From: Coptis chinensis
Taxonomy: Eukaryota > Streptophyta > Magnoliopsida > Ranunculales > Ranunculaceae
Direction of reading: 5' to 3'
DNA: 64,000 bases
Assembly (NCBI GenBank): GCA_015680905.1
Contig: JADFTS010000034.1
Span: forward strand, 62,001 to 126,000
The stretch's first letter is position 1. Every line of letters begins with the position of its first letter. A model generated the notes under the pieces. That model was not told the origin of the DNA and searched no databases. It was given only the letters and a program-made list of their open reading frames with translations. The position numbers and the translations under genes were made by a program. Below are positions 58,465 to 64,000 of the stretch, in pieces.

Positions 58465-60904
58465 TTATTTCAGCAGCAAATTTCTGAACTCATCATTAGA
58501 TTTGGGGGTCTCGTCAGATTCTTTCTTTGGGTCATTATTGCTTCTACCAAGGGTTCTGACCACTGTACGAGGTACTGCAAACGTGTTTCTACCTCTGAGC
58601 TGGATATTATCTCCATGCCTATTCAAAATAGAGGACTGTGTTTGTGATGCTACCGACTCTTTCTTTTGGGAGCCAGACCCTTCAACTGAACCACCACTAT
58701 TACTAGCAGGTCCTCTCTTATCTGCAAAAGAAAAGAACAGAAAGTAAAATCACAGTAAGTATATTGAACCACTAGAAATAAAAGCACAATATCGAGTTAA
58801 TATACAAGGTTGGTTTAGAATTATCTGCAAAAGAAAAGAACAGAAAAAATAAAATCACAGCAAGCAGATTGAACCAATAAAAATAAAAGCACAATTATCG
58901 ACCTAATATGAAAAATGTGTTTGGAATTAAGTGAAATGGGGGGTGCACGTCCAAACAATATGATGTCCACAAAATTTTATTTTCCTCAGCAACAAAAAGA
59001 AGCTATTATCAGCATCCACACAATATTTGTTTCTAAAACCATGATAGCCAGTGAACATCAACTCTATCATTCTTTTCAACTCACGGCACAATGCCAACAG
59101 TTTACTTAGGCGACAGTGAATACAACTTGTTGTGCATCTCGAAGATGTATCAACTCGTAGTTCATCTCGATGCACAATCAACGGTGTGCATTCAGCTGTG
59201 ACTAACTTTAGCACGTTTTTTTTTCCTTTCCTTTTTAAAAAAAAAAAAATTTATCTACCGATGGGCAATAAACACAATGTTAATATTGTCACTCTCTCAT
59301 CCAGAGAACAAGCAACGGAAGACTTGTCAAATCAATATTACGTATACAGGTGAAGAAACGACTATGCACACAGACACAGAGACACTAAATACCATGTTCG
59401 CTTGAGCTTCTTCCATAAGATTCTCTTCCTTTCTTATGTTTTGGATCAGACCGAGCAATGCTCACTTTCTTTCCCAGTAAAATCTGCTTATTCTTTGCTA
59501 AAGCTGCTACAAGATGAGTATCGTCTGCCAAATCTACATATGCCAATCCCTTGAACACAAAGATGAATACTGTGTCAGTGTATAACCAGGAGATCCCATC
59601 TACACTTAAATGATCATTTTAAATTTATTCTGAAAAGGAACAAAGAGAAGTATTATGAATGACAAGATGTACAGGTATAACTTAAAAAAGCTATTCAGCT
59701 GTAGCTATTGCCATAGGATTAGGTTTTTGACTTCTCAGATTGGTTCATAAAAGCACAGCTATTGTGGCTAACTCAAACTTTGATCTGATAAACCTTAGAA
59801 TTGACAAGTAGCATGTCCAAACTAGTTTTCCCCAGAACATATGCTGCACTCTATTTCCCCAGAACTTGACTTTATTCTAAATTTTAGTGAAATGGAAAAA
59901 AAAAAAACAGTTAAAGATCTGATTTCCCTTGTCATGTGGGGGAGGGATAACAGAATGGTACTTGTCACTTACAAGAGGAAAATTTGAGGTATCACATTTG
60001 GAATTCTCAGGCTTTCACCTTGAACACCACGTGAACGAAATCGAAAAATTCAGAAACCCAAACCTCAACTATATACATATATCCAAAGATTTGGACAGTC
60101 AGCAAATCTGGTGAATAGGATGTGTGCAAGTGAGGTTACTCAATTTCCTATGCATGCAAGATATCTTAGCTACACATTATCATTCATGACTTGGGACTTA
60201 CTTTCAACCCATGACCCTAATAGCTTTTCCTAAAATTATTAAGAAAGTCCAATACATTCTGACTCCGACAGTGGAAACCTAAAATGTGAAATCAAATTTA
60301 CTACCAAAATTTTCACGTGAGATGCGTTATGTAGGCGTTACCATAAAAATATGCACATTATATATATATATACACTAGTAATTCATGGTCATATCCACGT
60401 TCTGCATTATTAGTACAGAACATGTACATAATACGATGTTGAATTGAACTTAGAAATTCAACCATTTCTCATAGACAAACTCAAATGCACGGCAGGCTGT
60501 TCTATAAGCCTCAACTCACAGCATTTATTTAATGGGACCCTTGTTGGAAATGTGAAAGCTAAATTATGATTGTGAGTACACAATGCAATTTGTTCAGCTG
60601 ACAAGTTTATGTGGTTGAATTTTGATTCAACAACACTCAAGGAAACAACAATAGTTCTTCCAAAAGCTATACTGATCAAATTCTAAAATTATGTCTTAGA
60701 AATTTTCCAAGTCCAAGATAAAGAGATAGTGAGGCACTGAATCGGTAGGCATATGTGATAATGCGAAAGAGAGCACTGTCAGAAGACATGCAACGCGGAA
60801 GGTGATTTCTATTTGAAAGACATCCAAAGACAGACCATCATTCCACACAAATATATGATTAACAACATGAAATCACACAAGTGCATCTGTGGGTGTGGGT
60901 GTGG

Positions 60905-60943
<39 letters not shown>

Positions 60944-63324
60944 CCTTGACTTTCCGGTGAGCTTATCCCTCAGTAGACGAATAGCTGTAACACCACCAAC
61001 ATCACTAAAGAAATCACGCAGATGTTCATCCTTTGCCTGCAAAGGAGATGTTATTTACGTCACACAGCCGTAACTTATTGTGATTCGTAACAAAACTCAA
61101 CTCAAAAGAAAGAATGAGGGCAACTTGCCTGAAGGCTAAGGTTAGAAAGAAAGACAGTGCACTGATCCGTATAGGTTGCTCTTGGAACTGAGTATTTTAT
61201 TTTCTGCTCATTCATGGTTTCAGGTTTGCCTAATTCCACGTTACTGTCTTCTGTTGATTTCTGACTTGTCTCTCTTTCAAATGACTTTGTTGAGTTGTGA
61301 GTTGTGCCTTTCTGCCTCTTTGATGTTGGGAGTTCCTCGGTTGATTTGGCACCCATTTTTCTCTTCTGGGGAGCTTTTTTTGAGTGAAGATCCTCCTTTT
61401 GAGCTACTAATGCAACACCACTCTTGGACTCCTGTTGTGACCTATATAACTTGAGTTCCTCCAATCGTGGTGTCACCTAAGGAAGACAATAAGGAGAATT
61501 ATATTTCAATCTGAGATGGGAAGTACACCATTTGAGATTGCACAGGCATCTGCAATAATATCATCTAATGCACAAAGCAAAAATAGAGATCACAATCTAG
61601 GTACTTCAAGAAAAAAGGAACTTGTAGAAGTCCAACAAAATTTCTTGTTTAAGAAGAAATGACCATTCAAGGAACAATGGAGAATAAATAAAATCTAAAT
61701 AAGCTACATCAAGTTAGGTCTCAATGTAGTAATAGCTTTCATACACAATTACTATTGTATAAGACAAATAGTTATGAACAATAGAGTCCTTGATAAGATT
61801 TTAGAGCAAAATATCCACGAGATACAAAAGAGACAAACAGTGTCAAGTTAGGTCTCATTGTAGCAATAGCTTTCATACACAATTATTATTGTATAAGACA
61901 AATAGTTATGAACAATAGAGTCCTTGATAAGATTTTGGAGCAAAATATCTACGAGATACAAAAGAGACACAAACACAGAGTCAACTAGAGAAAAGAAGCT
62001 CACTAATAAACAAAAAGGGAGTTCTTTGACAAGAAGAATATACCTTCCTCACAGCATGATCATAATCGTCTAATGTACCGAATTCCCGCTCAAAGCGTAC
62101 CCATGAATGGCATATGTCCTGAATGATTCTGTGTTTTTAGAAAAGGAAGGTATCATCTAATACATAATATACTTCAGAAGTTCAACACTGAAATATTGAG
62201 ATTCCGATGTTAGAGGACTTTGAAAAAATACAAAAACCAGCAACTCAAGACACATATTATATTTGATTAAATTTGTGTGCAAAAAATATACAAATGAATT
62301 CAATAACCATGTGATTTTAACCTATTAACCAAGTTTAGGGAAGGAGAATTATTTGCAATGCGTAATAGATTTAACACAACAAAGTAGACATCTACTTGAT
62401 GTGATTGGTGAATGCACTCTTTGTCAACAATCAAGATTCTTCTGCTTTCTATCCACAACCCAAATTTCTCCTAGTAGTTAACACCTGGTGAATTAATCTA
62501 AAGATAAGTACCATTTACAAGGGTACACGTGTCAATGTTCAGCATTAGTAAAGTTCCTCCAAGTCCAATATATGTTGGATTAGTTAGGGGCAGCTGCCTT
62601 CATTGCAACCAATTTGTGATTGGCTCAGTGGGCTTGAGCGAATCGCTCTGTCACTCACATCATGTCCCCCAACTCTTTCTTACTTTTTGTAATTTCCTTG
62701 ACTGTAACTTTCTTTTTTTGACATTAACAAAAAGCCTTATTCATTCACAGAAATTAAAATATCCAGCCTTCAGTAGTTGAGTCATGCTTAACTTAAACTT
62801 GCATCTATACCTCCTACAGTATGATAACTATTATGGGCATTAATCACAGGACTATTTACTTATAAGGAACTATGGCGAGTTTCTAGTGTTGAGAAAGCCA
62901 GAATCATACCTCCGAACCAGTTCCAGTAAATTTCTTACTGTAGCATCTTTTGTAGATGCCTCTAGCTTCAGTTACATGGCCTGTTTCAATCTCCATTTTT
63001 ATGTATTGTTTCCATGCTTCAAACATCGAACCACTGTACAAGCCACGGCCAGTCTGATTAGAAATAAAGCAGTGACGAGAAGAGTTCTGAAAAGAAGTCA
63101 GTTACCCCTTAACTTGGTTAAAGGGGTGCTTAAAAAAGAAAACACTCAATTGTGGAAGCATATTGCGCTGTGATACTAGACCTGGTCTTGAGCAAGCTTT
63201 CCCATACTCCACGAACTGCAGCCAAATCTTTTCCAAAACTCAACTCTAAACGAGCCCAATATTCGTGCAGAAGCAATAAACCATCTGTATTTTTTAGGTG
63301 TGGGGAGAGGTAATCTGTAGCACG
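58465..63324 (-). CDS. SART3-like U4/U6 snRNP recycling factor (C-terminal part)
   Basis: SART3/Prp24-type proteins bind U6 snRNA and help re-form U4/U6 snRNPs in the nucleus. Exons on the minus strand: 63324-63182, 63033-62910, 62118-62044, 61476-61129, 61036-60944, 59549-59393, 58721-58465, encoding the last 398 residues or so. Earlier exons lie beyond the right edge. The first three carry HAT repeats (HEYWARLELSFGKDLAAVRG, ARGIYKRCYSKKF, HSWVRFEREFGTLDDYDHAV). The fourth has a basic nuclear-localisation stretch (KKAPQKRKMGAK, SKRQKG) and starts an RRM with RNP2 VFLSNL. RNP1 (KSRGLAYVDL) is split by the next intron. The tail has RGRNTFAVPRTV and ends KSNDEFRNLLLK, typical of the plant proteins. 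Intron 4 has a GC donor. For exon 62910-63033 the inner acceptor was chosen because it restores frame and the family's residues. Confidence 0.9.
60893..60942 (+). repeat. (GGGTGT)(GT)(GA) microsatellite at a splice donor
   Basis: Compound repeat in the intron between the two RRM exons. On the gene's strand it is a CT then AC tract that starts right at the donor (AGG|gtctctctct), so microsatellite length changes occur within a few bases of a splice site. Confidence 0.88.
61711..61978. repeat. Two-copy tandem duplication, period 134 bp
   Basis: aagttaggtctca at 61711 recurs at 61845, with the whole 134-bp unit repeated with about six differences. Lies in the intron between exons 62044 and 61476 of the SART3-like gene; non-coding. 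Confidence 0.9.
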
Positions 63325-64000
63325 CTGCAAAAAGTCTACACATTAAAATATTGCGCAAGATAATAAATAAAAAAAATTCACCCTAGCACACCAAAGGTAA
63401 TGAAATATAAACAAAATAATGAGAAATCCGTAAATGCATCTTGAAGATGCTAAATTTTCAGGCTTGTCTTAGACATGTTAGATGGATCATGAAAGAAAGT
63501 TTTGGATGAGAAACTAGTGTGTTGTTTCCATGTATACGACAAACTAGTATATATCAGATACTATCTTGGATAACTAGAACAGTAGAACCCCGTTAAACTA
63601 ACATGCACTAAGTTTATTATCACACATAAATAATGAACTTTGCCAGTCCCGACTTGGGCCAATGTACTAAATTAATAATATTCGCCAAAATTTTAAGATA
63701 TTAAGTTTCAAAAATTCCCCTATAGAGTTCTATAGGTCTCAATTAATAAGAAATACATATTAGACTAACTATGATGTGTAATGAAATAGCTTGTATGATA
63801 GCTAGTGTCTAAGTTGAAGAGATTGAGGTTTGATTAAATACACCCTTACCATATGATAAAGAATTAAAGATCATAAAAATGACTTTAACGTGTACATATT
63901 CTCTTATATAACAGAACTTGTTTTAAATGTATGATATTATATGATCCTTAAGACCATAAATAATGTACATAATTTTCAGGAAAAAAAAAAGTATAAGCAA
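63325..64000 (-). other. Intron of the SART3-like gene
   Basis: AT-rich sequence upstream of a good acceptor (ctttttgcag on the minus strand). No exon recognised up to the window edge, where the rest of the gene must continue. Confidence 0.6.

Noticed and set aside
62910-63053. Longer version of the SART3-like exon using the outer acceptor at 63053
   Set aside because: It breaks the frame with exon 63324-63182; the inner acceptor at 63033 restores frame and family residues.

Overview
The window is nuclear DNA of a flowering plant, probably a eudicot. Genes are interrupted by many GT-AG introns in AT-rich sequence, the proteins belong to plant families (NAC factor, RUS/DUF647, KORRIGAN-type GH9, defensin-like peptides), and the intergenic DNA is full of plant mobile elements (Ty1/copia, LINE, hAT-type and TA-associated MITEs). 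Species cannot be read from the sequence. Exon joins below were made by hand: each keeps frame and conserved residues across GT-AG (or stated) borders, without transcript evidence.

Left part (1-14.7 kb). This is the gene-dense end. It holds the last two exons of a SMB/BRN-type NAC gene (+), then a complete 19-exon gene for the TPR subunit of TFIIIC (GTF3C3/TFC4, +, 2662-12377), then a three-exon glycine-rich small protein gene (-, 13386-14409). The two introns at the 3' end of the TFIIIC gene carry a MITE and a LINE tail.

Middle left (14.7-31.3 kb). A chimeric locus at 18.1-20.2 kb joins pieces of several genes: a near-perfect inverted repeat of a KORRIGAN-like membrane-anchor exon, an exon-like fragment of unknown origin, the C-terminal exons of the same KORRIGAN family, and a nearly identical copy of intron 5/exon 6 of the TFIIIC gene 15 kb upstream. 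Next come two related cysteine-rich secreted peptide genes on the minus strand. The first looks intact, but its single intron carries a 3.4-kb copia element with a CATTT target duplication. The second is frameshifted. Between them lie a hAT-like MITE, a 280-bp tandem duplication and two MITEs in opposite orientation embedded in long (TA)n tracts.

Middle right (31.3-51 kb). This is a repeat domain. Its core is an array of about 2.45-kb units, each coding for the same non-LTR-like reverse transcriptase (QGDPLGP and YLDD motifs, long C-terminal region), 5' truncated at one common point and separated by A-rich minisatellites. The array is broken by a LINE 3' end, a hAT MITE and segmental duplications whose flanks recur at both ends. 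No intact cellular gene was found there.

Right part (51.4-64 kb). A 13-exon ROOT UVB SENSITIVE 6-like gene (+, 51451-56763) has one intron with abnormal borders. It faces, tail to tail, the 3' half of a SART3-like U4/U6 recycling factor gene (-, 58465 to beyond the right edge), which includes a GC-AG intron.

The cellular genes are unrelated housekeeping or developmental genes and form no operon-like unit. The unusual biology lies in the chimeric hairpin locus and the reverse-transcriptase array.
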